Positions 42,737-51,749 of a stretch of 64,000 bases of DNA are shown here, piece by piece. Under the pieces are notes generated by a model, which saw nothing but the letters and a program-made list of their open reading frames with translations, did no database searches and was not told where the DNA came from. The DNA lies in contig CAZDUS010000001.1 of the NCBI GenBank assembly GCA_964508705.1, positions 1-64,000 of the forward strand, read 5' to 3'. Origin of the DNA: CAZDUS01 sp964508705 (GTDB lineage Bacteria > Verrucomicrobiota > Kiritimatiellia > CAIKKV01 > CAITUY01). Each line of letters opens with the position of its first letter. Position 1 is the stretch's first letter. Position numbers and translations under genes: made by a program.

Positions 42737-42953
42737 CTATTCCCGTCCGAATTTTTTCGCCAACTCCTTGAACGACATGTGGATCAGTGTCGGACGCCCA
42801 TGTGGACATGTGTACGGCATCTCCGCTGAAGCCAAGGCAATAACCAGCTTCTCTATTTCCGACAGAGTAAACCGGCCGTTCAACAACCTCGCCGGCCGCG
42901 ATCTTGTTGGCCACCTCTGGCGGCAAAAGCCGTATATGCCCGCCATCGGTCAT
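42737..42953 (-). pseudogene. Internally deleted mosaic mutL remnant
   Basis: From 42953 it reads the first 27 codons of mutL (MTDGGHIRLLPPEVANKIAA, GEVVERP), identical to the intact gene at 48344. At 42873/42874 it jumps, out of frame, to the last 40 or so codons of a mutL (SEIEKLVIALASAEMPYT, CPHGRP, FKELAKKFGRE). That 3' part differs from the intact gene at many bases though the protein is alike, so it comes from a diverged allele. About 540 codons are missing and no functional MutL can result. The junction is the left end of the 3.5-kb repeat. Confidence 0.85.
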
Positions 42954-42958
42954 AGTGC

Positions 42959-44578
42959 CTACTTCACATCCACAACGACATCTTCCACAGAGGTCGCAAG
43001 TGGCGCCGCCGCCGGTGTGGATCCCGTTTGCTTATAGGTCGGGAGATAGCGGTAGTAAACTTCCAGCGCTAGACACGCCAGCGTTGTTGTGTACACCGGT
43101 CCACCATGATCTCCCCCAATCCAAAACCCGTCTCTGTCCTGCGCTCGAATCAACACCTTGGGAAACATAGCGTTCCATTCTTCCCACACCTTGCCGCCTT
43201 TTTGAAATTTAGCCTGGGTGACGTAATACCAGGCATAAATACTATTCGGTCCTTTTGACCCTTCCTTTAATTCGTTTTTTCCAACAGGCTTCCATTCCAC
43301 CAGTGGAAGTTTATTTTGAAGATATTCAAGCCCAGCGCGCGCTTCAGGAACATCACCTTCACCAAGCAACTGCAAACAAAGCACCCCTACCCCCGTCATC
43401 CCAACCGAGCTGTGATCGCCAACTGGATCCCCCGGTAACCAAGCATACCCAAACCCGCCACGCTTCGCTGAAAATGCTTCTTTCCTCATATGATTAATTC
43501 CCAGCTTAATGGCTTTTTCAAGGCCAGGATGTGTCGAGCCTGCCATTTTCGCAGCCTTCATGGCTTGGAATTGCCACCCCCCAACAGAAAGATCCCACCG
43601 GTTTCTCGCTAAGCTATACTTATAATCAAAGCCGCCTGTCTTATTCTGACCCTTAATAATGACATCAATCCCCTTATCCATCGCCATCTTGAGAGCCATA
43701 ATCTTGGTCAGGGCATAGCCCTCGCTAACCGCATATGTGCAAATCGCATGAGAGTATGCGATAACCCCACTTGGATTCTTTACTTTGGAAAACAGACCAT
43801 TGGTCGGGTTCTGACTGGCAACAATATACTTCATGGCCTTCTCAACAGTTTCCCCGAACTCAGCCGACTCTGGGGTCTCCCCATGCGCCAAAAAACACAA
43901 CAGCGCCAGCCCCGCCATGGCATTCTTCCTGTCAAGATCCACGCCTTTTTTTTTGTCAGTCTCCTTGCCCGTTTCCGCTGTTTCCCACGAACCATCCGGA
44001 TCCTGTGTTTTTTTCAACCAGCGCAGTGTGCGCATTACCGCGTCTTCACCCTCTCGCGTGCCACTAAACTCCTTCATGGCGCTTGCGCGAGCCTGTGCAG
44101 ATCCGCGATTAGACATTGCCCCGGGCATGCCTTTGAGAATCAGGGGGCTCTTCGACATCATCGGTGTACTCACCGGCGCCGACTCAATTTTCAGAGCCGT
44201 CTCAACAGGCATTTCCTGGGCCAACGGCGTATCCATTGCCACATCCGTGGGAACCTCCGTCTCCTGCTGCAGCTTCTCAATCTCCGCCTTAATTTCAGGA
44301 TCCAACTGCACCGATTCCGTCTGCAGAACCACCACTTCCACGGTGTGTTCTTTCTGCACCGCCTGTCCCACTGCAAACGTGATCAGCACCAGAATCACCG
44401 CCAAGCTGATCCCTATGGATATTCCCCATGAACTCAGGAAACGAATCATTTCAAACTGTGCGAACTTGTATTCACCCGAGTCCTTCGGAGCCCGCAATCC
44501 GCTCAACACGCGCCGAAAATGCTTCCAGACGCTCTCGTCCATCATTATCAGGGTGGTGTCTTTTTCCATTTCGTTCAT
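42959..44578 (-). CDS. Membrane-anchored alpha/alpha-toroid protein, copy 1
   Basis: This protein of about 539 residues is identical to the one at 48350. It has a cytoplasmic head, one membrane helix (SWGISIGISLAVILVLITFA near residues 52-72), an acidic Pro/Glu-rich spacer, then a prenyltransferase/squalene-cyclase-like toroid (about 165-525) with repeated QW-type motifs (KTQDPDGSWE, ASQNPTNGLF, KGQNKTGGFDY, RAQDRDGFW). There is no DxDD cyclase motif, so catalysis is doubtful. The layout copies TonB/TolA: short head, anchor, spacer, periplasmic domain, beside ExbB and two ExbD. AAGGGG supports the ATG at 44578; ATG 44584 is possible. Copy 1 is followed by the broken mutL. Confidence 0.8.
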   Translation of the reverse strand: MNEMEKDTTLIMMDESVWKHFRRVLSGLRAPKDSGEYKFAQFEMIRFLSSWGISIGISLAVILVLITFAVGQAVQKEHTVEVVVLQTESVQLDPEIKAEIEKLQQETEVPTDVAMDTPLAQEMPVETALKIESAPVSTPMMSKSPLILKGMPGAMSNRGSAQARASAMKEFSGTREGEDAVMRTLRWLKKTQDPDGSWETAETGKETDKKKGVDLDRKNAMAGLALLCFLAHGETPESAEFGETVEKAMKYIVASQNPTNGLFSKVKNPSGVIAYSHAICTYAVSEGYALTKIMALKMAMDKGIDVIIKGQNKTGGFDYKYSLARNRWDLSVGGWQFQAMKAAKMAGSTHPGLEKAIKLGINHMRKEAFSAKRGGFGYAWLPGDPVGDHSSVGMTGVGVLCLQLLGEGDVPEARAGLEYLQNKLPLVEWKPVGKNELKEGSKGPNSIYAWYYVTQAKFQKGGKVWEEWNAMFPKVLIRAQDRDGFWIGGDHGGPVYTTTLACLALEVYYRYLPTYKQTGSTPAAAPLATSVEDVVVDVK

Positions 44579-44597
44579 ACGCATCCCCTTGCCCGCA

Positions 44598-44987
44598 TCA
44601 CATACTCATCACGGAAAGATTCTTTAATCCAAGCTTGCTACATAAATCCAGAACCTCCACCAGCATCCGGTGTGGTGATTCCAGCGCGCACTTGATAATC
44701 ACGGTTTGCGTCTTGCTGATGTTCGCCAACCGCACCAACATGCTTTCCAGCGTCGCATAGCTGACCGGCCGATCATTTAGTGTATAACCGTCCGCATACA
44801 CCCCGACCTGTAGTAAATCAATCTTTTGCGTGGTCGCCTTGCTGTCTCCCTGCGGCCGGTTCACATCCAGATGAGCAATAACATCTTCTGGTTTCAGCGA
44901 AATGATAAAGAAAATCAATAGCTGAAATACACAGTCAATCATCGGCGTCATATCAAGCGCTGGGGCTTCACCCTTGGTTCGAGCCAT
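44598..44987 (-). CDS. ExbD/TolR family protein B, copy 1
   Basis: This is a 129-residue protein. The membrane helix with the essential aspartate is LDMTPMIDCVFQLLIFFII; the periplasmic part ends TQTVIIKCALESPHRMLVEV and LGLKNLSVM. It is one of two different ExbD proteins in the block and is identical to 49989-50378. It sits 12 bp after the other exbD and 19 bp before the toroid gene on the minus strand, so all should be made together. Two unlike ExbD chains could form a heteromer within one ExbB ring, which is inference. Confidence 0.9.
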   Translation of the reverse strand: MARTKGEAPALDMTPMIDCVFQLLIFFIISLKPEDVIAHLDVNRPQGDSKATTQKIDLLQVGVYADGYTLNDRPVSYATLESMLVRLANISKTQTVIIKCALESPHRMLVEVLDLCSKLGLKNLSVMSM

Positions 44988-44999
44988 ATCGCACCTCTC

Positions 45000-45425
45000 T
45001 CAACGATTCTTCTTTTTCAACGCCGCAAACTGGATCCTCCAGACCCCGGCCCTCGTGCAGGCATCCATAGCCCGCTTTACATACACATGCTTCGCTCGAT
45101 GGTCAGCGCGCAGCAGAATCTGAACGTTGTTGTTACCAATCCGCTTGCAAGCCTGGTTAACAATCCCATACAGGGTCTCCTCGCTCATCGGAACACGTCC
45201 AATGGACAGCGCCCCCCTGTCATCCACCTCGACAATCATGGTGCCGGGAACCTTTTCCTCTATCTTCGGCCCGTTCGGCGACTTCGCCAGCTCGATCTTT
45301 TCATTGATCTGGTCACTGTCGAGCTTGAACGTCACAATAAAAAAGATCATCAACTGGAAGACGCAGTCGATCATCGGCGTCATATCCAAATTGAGTCCGT
45401 ACTCTTTATTTCTCGCCACGGGCAT
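45000..45425 (-). CDS. ExbD/TolR family protein A, copy 1
   Basis: This is a 141-residue protein with the helix LDMTPMIDCVFQLMIFFIV carrying the aspartate expected to handle protons, then a periplasmic domain (MIVEVDDRGALSIGRVPMS, VQILLRADHRAKHVYV, VWRIQFAAL). It is identical to 50391-50816. The membrane segments of A and B are nearly the same while their periplasmic domains differ, pointing to old duplication with specialisation outside the membrane. It lies about 105 bp downstream of exbB. Confidence 0.9.
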   Translation of the reverse strand: MPVARNKEYGLNLDMTPMIDCVFQLMIFFIVTFKLDSDQINEKIELAKSPNGPKIEEKVPGTMIVEVDDRGALSIGRVPMSEETLYGIVNQACKRIGNNNVQILLRADHRAKHVYVKRAMDACTRAGVWRIQFAALKKKNR

Positions 45426-45530
45426 CTCTCCTGCAGCACCCGCTGAACCCAGCGGATATGTTCTTAACGGAAACTAACCGCGCCGCATCGAAGCATCTTC
45501 CACGCTTCAGGGTCAGCACCACCTGATGAC

Positions 45531-46358
45531 TTACTCCGCCACCACTTCCACGTTACGAAGATCCTTGATCAAATCCATCGTGATCGCCTGCATCCGCAAG
45601 GTCATCCGGTTCGCCACATTCCGGAATATCGTGTACGACGTAATGGCCGGAATCGCCACACAAAGACCCGCCGCCGTTGTCCAGAGCGCCTGCGAAATGG
45701 CCAAAGCCAGCACGCCCACATTGCCGGCACCCATCGTCGCCAGTCCGGCAAACGCCCAGATCATACCTTGCACGGTCCCGAGCAGTCCCAACATCGGCGC
45801 CAGCGACGCCGTCACCGAAAGCCACGCAATATGCTGCATCATGCGCTCGCTCTCAAAATCAGCCGCCACCTGCACCGCCTCCTGGATCGTGTCAAAACCC
45901 TCTTCAACATGACTAAACGCCGCCACAAGAATGTTAGCCATGGGCCCCGGCTCTTCCTTGCACTCCTGCAACGCCTTGACCACATCTCCCTGCGCCATCG
46001 CAGCCGTCACCTTCTCTACCAACGTCGGCGGGATAATCCTCTTCGCCTTCACGGTCATCGAACAGTCAATCGTGAAGTAGATACACGAAATCAGGCTTCC
46101 CAGCAGTCCAAGCCAGATCAACACCCCCAGCACACCGCTGCTCATGACCACCGCCATGAACCCCGTGTCTGTCGGCGCCTCCTTGTTATCAACAGCGGAT
46201 TTATCCAGAACCAGTTCCCCCGCCGCCGCAGGAGCATTTGCCTCTGGCGCTGCGGGCGCCGCCGCATCCTGCGCCAGAACCGACGACACCAGTACAATTC
46301 CAAAAAACACCATCAACGCCAGACCAACCCATCTTACCATGCCGTTTTGCTTCCTCAT
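45531..46358 (-). CDS. MotA/TolQ/ExbB proton-channel protein, copy 1
   Basis: This is a 275-residue protein identical to 50922-51749. It is longer than common ExbB: the N-terminus has a signal-like helix (LALMVFFGIVLVSSVLAQ), then an Ala/Pro-rich periplasmic stretch, before the three ExbB helices (VLGVLIWLGLLGSLISCIYF; ASLAPMLGLLGTVQGMIWAF; ISQALWTTAAGLCVAIPAI). AAGGAG precedes the ATG. In copy 1 the region upstream is the 3' flank of mutL, not the TPR genes, so its transcription depends on read-through from mutL or on a new promoter. Confidence 0.92.
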   Translation of the reverse strand: MRKQNGMVRWVGLALMVFFGIVLVSSVLAQDAAAPAAPEANAPAAAGELVLDKSAVDNKEAPTDTGFMAVVMSSGVLGVLIWLGLLGSLISCIYFTIDCSMTVKAKRIIPPTLVEKVTAAMAQGDVVKALQECKEEPGPMANILVAAFSHVEEGFDTIQEAVQVAADFESERMMQHIAWLSVTASLAPMLGLLGTVQGMIWAFAGLATMGAGNVGVLALAISQALWTTAAGLCVAIPAITSYTIFRNVANRMTLRMQAITMDLIKDLRNVEVVAE

Positions 46359-46390
46359 GCTACATTACTCCTTGCTGTCCAATAGTTATG

Positions 46391-46511
46391 CTCGTCAAGA
46401 TTGTATGATTTATTACTCCCTCTGCTCAAGTAATTCAGTGGAGTTATTAGCGCTTTCCTATCCCACACTCAGAACCTGTCAAGGACACCCACACTACTCC
46501 ACACTCCAGAA
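46391..46511. other. Unique spacer between repeat copy 1 and mutL
   Basis: These 121 bases are non-coding. They start at the novel joint where copy 1 stops matching copy 2 (46390/46391) and end at the mutL stop. They contain several ACTCC words but no convincing hairpin terminator, so read-through from mutL into the copied exbB remains possible. Confidence 0.5.
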
Positions 46512-48344
46512 CTACTCCCTCCCAAATTTCTTCGCCAGTTCCTTGAAGGACATATGAATCAACGTCGGACGACCATGCGGACAGGTATAGGGCATCTCAG
46601 CGGACGCCAGCGCCACCACCAGACGCTCAATCTCCGCCAGAGTAAGCCGGTCCCTGGCCTTAACCGCCGCCTTGCACGCCGCCTGCGCTATCGCCTCCTC
46701 CCGCCATCGCGTACCGCTCCCCCGCTCCCCCAGCAATTCCAGATGCCGCGCCACATCAATCAACATATCTTTGATAGCCGCGCTCTTGAATTCAGCGGGT
46801 AACGCATCCACCACAAAGGTGTCGCCGCCAAATTCAGAAACCCCAATACCAAGCTTGCGCATGACGTCAATATGCTTGCGGACGAACAACGCATCGCGTG
46901 GCTGCAATTCCGCCGTCTCAGCCGTCAACAACCCCTGACTCTCCACCGTCCCCTTTTCAACCGCCGTCATTATTTTCTCAAAAAGCACCCTCTCATGCGC
47001 CGCATGCGGATCCATGATAACCAACCCATCTTCCGTTTCCAATAGAACATAAAGTCCACCAACCTGCCCGACCACACGGCACCACGCCCACGGACTGCGC
47101 GGCGACACCTCTTTCGCATCCACCCCTTCGGATCGTCCACCCTCGCTTGCTGGAGTCCTGTCCGATCCCGCAGACTCACCTCCAGGTGATTTACGGGAAA
47201 CAAACGCCTCGGGAGGAGGCAGTTTCGGATACGCGAAAGCACGAGCCGAAGGCAGATCATCAATCCGAAGTTTTGGCTCCGCAATCGGCGGCGTATTAAC
47301 CGGCACCGCATCGCGTGACTCATCCCGCCCAAGAATGAATTGCGACCCGCCGCCATGCAATGCGGCCTGAATGGCTCGGATCAACGCATCCCTGACATCC
47401 GAAGGCCTGCGGAATCTCACTTCCCGCTTCGTTGGGTGCACATTGACATCCACTTGATCCACGGGTAGCTCGACAAAGAGAAACACATAGGGATACCGCC
47501 CGGCCGCCAGCAGCGTGTGATACGCCTCCCCGATGGCATAACCAACGACAGGCGCCGTGGCTGGCCGCCGGTTGATGAACATATATTGTTCTGTCCGATC
47601 CCCTCGGTGCAAGGTTGGACGACTCACGAATCCGGTAACCCGTATGTCTCCCGCGTCCAATCTCACCTCGCGAAGCGCTCCCGTAATATCCGCTCCGAAC
47701 AGTTCCCGAATGCGCTCACTTAGACTGGTTCCGCCCGGCAATATCCATGTCGCACGCCCGTCAACCGTCAGTTTCATTCCTATGCCCGGCCACGCCAGCG
47801 CATGCACAAGGAACATCTGCCGCAAATGGGTCACTTCTGTCTGGGGCGACCTCAAAAACTTGCGTCGGGCCGGCATATTGAAAAACAAGTCGCGAACCTC
47901 AACCAAGGTCCCCGCAGGACATCCCGCGTCCCGGACATCCAGCAGTTTCCCGCCACTCATCACCAACTCCGTCCCTGCCAGATCGGAGGCGCGCCGGGTG
48001 CAAACACGGAAGCGCGACACGGAGGAAATGGCCGCCAAGGCTTCACCGCGAAACCCCAGTGTGTGGATGTTTTCTATATCCTGAGAAGTGCGGATCTTGC
48101 TGGTGGCATGGCGCTCCACAGAGAGCAATGCATCATCCCGATTCATTCCGGAACCATTATCCGATACGGACAGAAGGCGCGCGCCGCCCGAAACAATCTC
48201 CACGTCGATCTGGGTCGCTCCGGCATCAATGGCGTTCTCAACCAGTTCCTTGAGAATGGAGGCAGGCCGTTCAACAACCTCGCCGGCCGCGATCTTGTTG
48301 GCCACCTCTGGCGGCAAAAGCCGTATATGCCCGCCATCGGTCAT
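46512..48344 (-). CDS. mutL: DNA mismatch repair protein MutL
   Basis: This is a full-length MutL of 610 residues. The GHKL ATPase is at the N-terminus: NKIAAGEVVERP, ELVENAIDAGA, DNGSGM, THKI-like TSKI and GFRGEAL. After a low-complexity linker (about 350-415) the C-terminal dimerisation domain has DPHAAHERVLFEK, close to the DQHAxxExxxxE endonuclease motif with Gln replaced by Pro, and CPHGRP near the end, so it may nick DNA as in bacteria lacking MutH. It starts 5 bp after the toroid gene and is the last gene of the original operon. Its first 80 bases belong to repeat copy 2. Confidence 0.95.
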   Translation of the reverse strand: MTDGGHIRLLPPEVANKIAAGEVVERPASILKELVENAIDAGATQIDVEIVSGGARLLSVSDNGSGMNRDDALLSVERHATSKIRTSQDIENIHTLGFRGEALAAISSVSRFRVCTRRASDLAGTELVMSGGKLLDVRDAGCPAGTLVEVRDLFFNMPARRKFLRSPQTEVTHLRQMFLVHALAWPGIGMKLTVDGRATWILPGGTSLSERIRELFGADITGALREVRLDAGDIRVTGFVSRPTLHRGDRTEQYMFINRRPATAPVVGYAIGEAYHTLLAAGRYPYVFLFVELPVDQVDVNVHPTKREVRFRRPSDVRDALIRAIQAALHGGGSQFILGRDESRDAVPVNTPPIAEPKLRIDDLPSARAFAYPKLPPPEAFVSRKSPGGESAGSDRTPASEGGRSEGVDAKEVSPRSPWAWCRVVGQVGGLYVLLETEDGLVIMDPHAAHERVLFEKIMTAVEKGTVESQGLLTAETAELQPRDALFVRKHIDVMRKLGIGVSEFGGDTFVVDALPAEFKSAAIKDMLIDVARHLELLGERGSGTRWREEAIAQAACKAAVKARDRLTLAEIERLVVALASAEMPYTCPHGRPTLIHMSFKELAKKFGRE

Positions 48345-48349
48345 AGTGC

Positions 48350-49969
48350 CTACTTCACATCCACAACGACATCTTCCACAGAGGTCGCAAGTGGCGCCGC
48401 CGCCGGTGTGGATCCCGTTTGCTTATAGGTCGGGAGATAGCGGTAGTAAACTTCCAGCGCTAGACACGCCAGCGTTGTTGTGTACACCGGTCCACCATGA
48501 TCTCCCCCAATCCAAAACCCGTCTCTGTCCTGCGCTCGAATCAACACCTTGGGAAACATAGCGTTCCATTCTTCCCACACCTTGCCGCCTTTTTGAAATT
48601 TAGCCTGGGTGACGTAATACCAGGCATAAATACTATTCGGTCCTTTTGACCCTTCCTTTAATTCGTTTTTTCCAACAGGCTTCCATTCCACCAGTGGAAG
48701 TTTATTTTGAAGATATTCAAGCCCAGCGCGCGCTTCAGGAACATCACCTTCACCAAGCAACTGCAAACAAAGCACCCCTACCCCCGTCATCCCAACCGAG
48801 CTGTGATCGCCAACTGGATCCCCCGGTAACCAAGCATACCCAAACCCGCCACGCTTCGCTGAAAATGCTTCTTTCCTCATATGATTAATTCCCAGCTTAA
48901 TGGCTTTTTCAAGGCCAGGATGTGTCGAGCCTGCCATTTTCGCAGCCTTCATGGCTTGGAATTGCCACCCCCCAACAGAAAGATCCCACCGGTTTCTCGC
49001 TAAGCTATACTTATAATCAAAGCCGCCTGTCTTATTCTGACCCTTAATAATGACATCAATCCCCTTATCCATCGCCATCTTGAGAGCCATAATCTTGGTC
49101 AGGGCATAGCCCTCGCTAACCGCATATGTGCAAATCGCATGAGAGTATGCGATAACCCCACTTGGATTCTTTACTTTGGAAAACAGACCATTGGTCGGGT
49201 TCTGACTGGCAACAATATACTTCATGGCCTTCTCAACAGTTTCCCCGAACTCAGCCGACTCTGGGGTCTCCCCATGCGCCAAAAAACACAACAGCGCCAG
49301 CCCCGCCATGGCATTCTTCCTGTCAAGATCCACGCCTTTTTTTTTGTCAGTCTCCTTGCCCGTTTCCGCTGTTTCCCACGAACCATCCGGATCCTGTGTT
49401 TTTTTCAACCAGCGCAGTGTGCGCATTACCGCGTCTTCACCCTCTCGCGTGCCACTAAACTCCTTCATGGCGCTTGCGCGAGCCTGTGCAGATCCGCGAT
49501 TAGACATTGCCCCGGGCATGCCTTTGAGAATCAGGGGGCTCTTCGACATCATCGGTGTACTCACCGGCGCCGACTCAATTTTCAGAGCCGTCTCAACAGG
49601 CATTTCCTGGGCCAACGGCGTATCCATTGCCACATCCGTGGGAACCTCCGTCTCCTGCTGCAGCTTCTCAATCTCCGCCTTAATTTCAGGATCCAACTGC
49701 ACCGATTCCGTCTGCAGAACCACCACTTCCACGGTGTGTTCTTTCTGCACCGCCTGTCCCACTGCAAACGTGATCAGCACCAGAATCACCGCCAAGCTGA
49801 TCCCTATGGATATTCCCCATGAACTCAGGAAACGAATCATTTCAAACTGTGCGAACTTGTATTCACCCGAGTCCTTCGGAGCCCGCAATCCGCTCAACAC
49901 GCGCCGAAAATGCTTCCAGACGCTCTCGTCCATCATTATCAGGGTGGTGTCTTTTTCCATTTCGTTCAT
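48350..49969 (-). CDS. Membrane-anchored alpha/alpha-toroid protein, copy 2
   Basis: This is the copy in the native operon, identical in sequence to the protein at 42959. Order on the minus strand is TPR, TPR, ExbB, ExbD, ExbD, this protein, MutL. The single helix and long periplasmic part suit a force-transmitting partner of ExbBD. Its toroid repeats resemble those of squalene-hopene cyclases and protein prenyltransferases but lack catalytic aspartates, so ligand or peptidoglycan/protein binding is more likely than cyclisation. The C-terminal tail (SVEDVVVDVK) is short and acidic. The start was chosen as for copy 1. Confidence 0.82.
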   Translation of the reverse strand: MNEMEKDTTLIMMDESVWKHFRRVLSGLRAPKDSGEYKFAQFEMIRFLSSWGISIGISLAVILVLITFAVGQAVQKEHTVEVVVLQTESVQLDPEIKAEIEKLQQETEVPTDVAMDTPLAQEMPVETALKIESAPVSTPMMSKSPLILKGMPGAMSNRGSAQARASAMKEFSGTREGEDAVMRTLRWLKKTQDPDGSWETAETGKETDKKKGVDLDRKNAMAGLALLCFLAHGETPESAEFGETVEKAMKYIVASQNPTNGLFSKVKNPSGVIAYSHAICTYAVSEGYALTKIMALKMAMDKGIDVIIKGQNKTGGFDYKYSLARNRWDLSVGGWQFQAMKAAKMAGSTHPGLEKAIKLGINHMRKEAFSAKRGGFGYAWLPGDPVGDHSSVGMTGVGVLCLQLLGEGDVPEARAGLEYLQNKLPLVEWKPVGKNELKEGSKGPNSIYAWYYVTQAKFQKGGKVWEEWNAMFPKVLIRAQDRDGFWIGGDHGGPVYTTTLACLALEVYYRYLPTYKQTGSTPAAAPLATSVEDVVVDVK

Positions 49970-49988
49970 ACGCATCCCCTTGCCCGCA

Positions 49989-50378
49989 TCACATACTCAT
50001 CACGGAAAGATTCTTTAATCCAAGCTTGCTACATAAATCCAGAACCTCCACCAGCATCCGGTGTGGTGATTCCAGCGCGCACTTGATAATCACGGTTTGC
50101 GTCTTGCTGATGTTCGCCAACCGCACCAACATGCTTTCCAGCGTCGCATAGCTGACCGGCCGATCATTTAGTGTATAACCGTCCGCATACACCCCGACCT
50201 GTAGTAAATCAATCTTTTGCGTGGTCGCCTTGCTGTCTCCCTGCGGCCGGTTCACATCCAGATGAGCAATAACATCTTCTGGTTTCAGCGAAATGATAAA
50301 GAAAATCAATAGCTGAAATACACAGTCAATCATCGGCGTCATATCAAGCGCTGGGGCTTCACCCTTGGTTCGAGCCAT
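49989..50378 (-). CDS. ExbD/TolR family protein B, copy 2
   Basis: This is identical to the protein at 44598-44987 (129 residues, aspartate helix near residues 12-30, ExbD-type periplasmic domain). Spacing to both neighbours is under 20 bp. It is part of the native TPR-ExbB-ExbD-ExbD-toroid operon. Confidence 0.9.
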   Translation of the reverse strand: MARTKGEAPALDMTPMIDCVFQLLIFFIISLKPEDVIAHLDVNRPQGDSKATTQKIDLLQVGVYADGYTLNDRPVSYATLESMLVRLANISKTQTVIIKCALESPHRMLVEVLDLCSKLGLKNLSVMSM

Positions 50379-50390
50379 ATCGCACCTCTC

Positions 50391-50816
50391 TCAACGATTC
50401 TTCTTTTTCAACGCCGCAAACTGGATCCTCCAGACCCCGGCCCTCGTGCAGGCATCCATAGCCCGCTTTACATACACATGCTTCGCTCGATGGTCAGCGC
50501 GCAGCAGAATCTGAACGTTGTTGTTACCAATCCGCTTGCAAGCCTGGTTAACAATCCCATACAGGGTCTCCTCGCTCATCGGAACACGTCCAATGGACAG
50601 CGCCCCCCTGTCATCCACCTCGACAATCATGGTGCCGGGAACCTTTTCCTCTATCTTCGGCCCGTTCGGCGACTTCGCCAGCTCGATCTTTTCATTGATC
50701 TGGTCACTGTCGAGCTTGAACGTCACAATAAAAAAGATCATCAACTGGAAGACGCAGTCGATCATCGGCGTCATATCCAAATTGAGTCCGTACTCTTTAT
50801 TTCTCGCCACGGGCAT
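50391..50816 (-). CDS. ExbD/TolR family protein A, copy 2
   Basis: This is identical to the protein at 45000-45425 (141 residues). The N-terminal MTPMIDCVFQ motif, with the aspartate facing the ExbB pore, is intact. In the native operon it follows exbB after about 105 bp that contain no other gene. Confidence 0.9.
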   Translation of the reverse strand: MPVARNKEYGLNLDMTPMIDCVFQLMIFFIVTFKLDSDQINEKIELAKSPNGPKIEEKVPGTMIVEVDDRGALSIGRVPMSEETLYGIVNQACKRIGNNNVQILLRADHRAKHVYVKRAMDACTRAGVWRIQFAALKKKNR

Positions 50817-50921
50817 CTCTCCTGCAGCACCCGCTGAACCCAGCGGATATGTTCTTAACGGAAACTAACCGCGCCGCATCGAAGCATCTTCCACGCTTCA
50901 GGGTCAGCACCACCTGATGAC

Positions 50922-51749
50922 TTACTCCGCCACCACTTCCACGTTACGAAGATCCTTGATCAAATCCATCGTGATCGCCTGCATCCGCAAGGTCATCCGG
51001 TTCGCCACATTCCGGAATATCGTGTACGACGTAATGGCCGGAATCGCCACACAAAGACCCGCCGCCGTTGTCCAGAGCGCCTGCGAAATGGCCAAAGCCA
51101 GCACGCCCACATTGCCGGCACCCATCGTCGCCAGTCCGGCAAACGCCCAGATCATACCTTGCACGGTCCCGAGCAGTCCCAACATCGGCGCCAGCGACGC
51201 CGTCACCGAAAGCCACGCAATATGCTGCATCATGCGCTCGCTCTCAAAATCAGCCGCCACCTGCACCGCCTCCTGGATCGTGTCAAAACCCTCTTCAACA
51301 TGACTAAACGCCGCCACAAGAATGTTAGCCATGGGCCCCGGCTCTTCCTTGCACTCCTGCAACGCCTTGACCACATCTCCCTGCGCCATCGCAGCCGTCA
51401 CCTTCTCTACCAACGTCGGCGGGATAATCCTCTTCGCCTTCACGGTCATCGAACAGTCAATCGTGAAGTAGATACACGAAATCAGGCTTCCCAGCAGTCC
51501 AAGCCAGATCAACACCCCCAGCACACCGCTGCTCATGACCACCGCCATGAACCCCGTGTCTGTCGGCGCCTCCTTGTTATCAACAGCGGATTTATCCAGA
51601 ACCAGTTCCCCCGCCGCCGCAGGAGCATTTGCCTCTGGCGCTGCGGGCGCCGCCGCATCCTGCGCCAGAACCGACGACACCAGTACAATTCCAAAAAACA
51701 CCATCAACGCCAGACCAACCCATCTTACCATGCCGTTTTGCTTCCTCAT
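50922..51749 (-). CDS. MotA/TolQ/ExbB proton-channel protein, copy 2
   Basis: This is identical to the protein at 45531-46358. Here it follows the two TPR genes on the same strand: the smaller TPR gene stops 74 bp upstream, so the promoter is probably that of the TPR genes or of the RG-rich gene before them. The repeat ends 32 bases upstream of this start, just outside the ribosome binding site. Confidence 0.92.
   Translation of the reverse strand: MRKQNGMVRWVGLALMVFFGIVLVSSVLAQDAAAPAAPEANAPAAAGELVLDKSAVDNKEAPTDTGFMAVVMSSGVLGVLIWLGLLGSLISCIYFTIDCSMTVKAKRIIPPTLVEKVTAAMAQGDVVKALQECKEEPGPMANILVAAFSHVEEGFDTIQEAVQVAADFESERMMQHIAWLSVTASLAPMLGLLGTVQGMIWAFAGLATMGAGNVGVLALAISQALWTTAAGLCVAIPAITSYTIFRNVANRMTLRMQAITMDLIKDLRNVEVVAE

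Larger units (their letters stand above)
42874..46390. repeat. 3,517-bp direct repeat, copy 1
   Basis: 42874-46390 matches 48265-51781 at a constant offset of 5,391 bases. The four encoded proteins are identical, and the intergenic stretches I compared by eye match base for base. The unit holds mutL codons 1-27, the toroid gene, two exbD genes and exbB with about 30 bases upstream. No insertion-sequence ends flank it. Confidence 0.92.

Noticed and set aside
42429..42953. 174-residue minus-strand frame starting like MutL
   Set aside because: Only the first 27 codons are mutL. After 42873 the frame runs out of phase into the scar and then antisense to exbD, so it is listed as a pseudogene.
42959..44578. 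Squalene-hopene cyclase
   Set aside because: Toroid repeats with QW-like motifs are present, but the catalytic DxDD is missing, and a membrane anchor plus exbBD linkage point to a non-enzymatic role.
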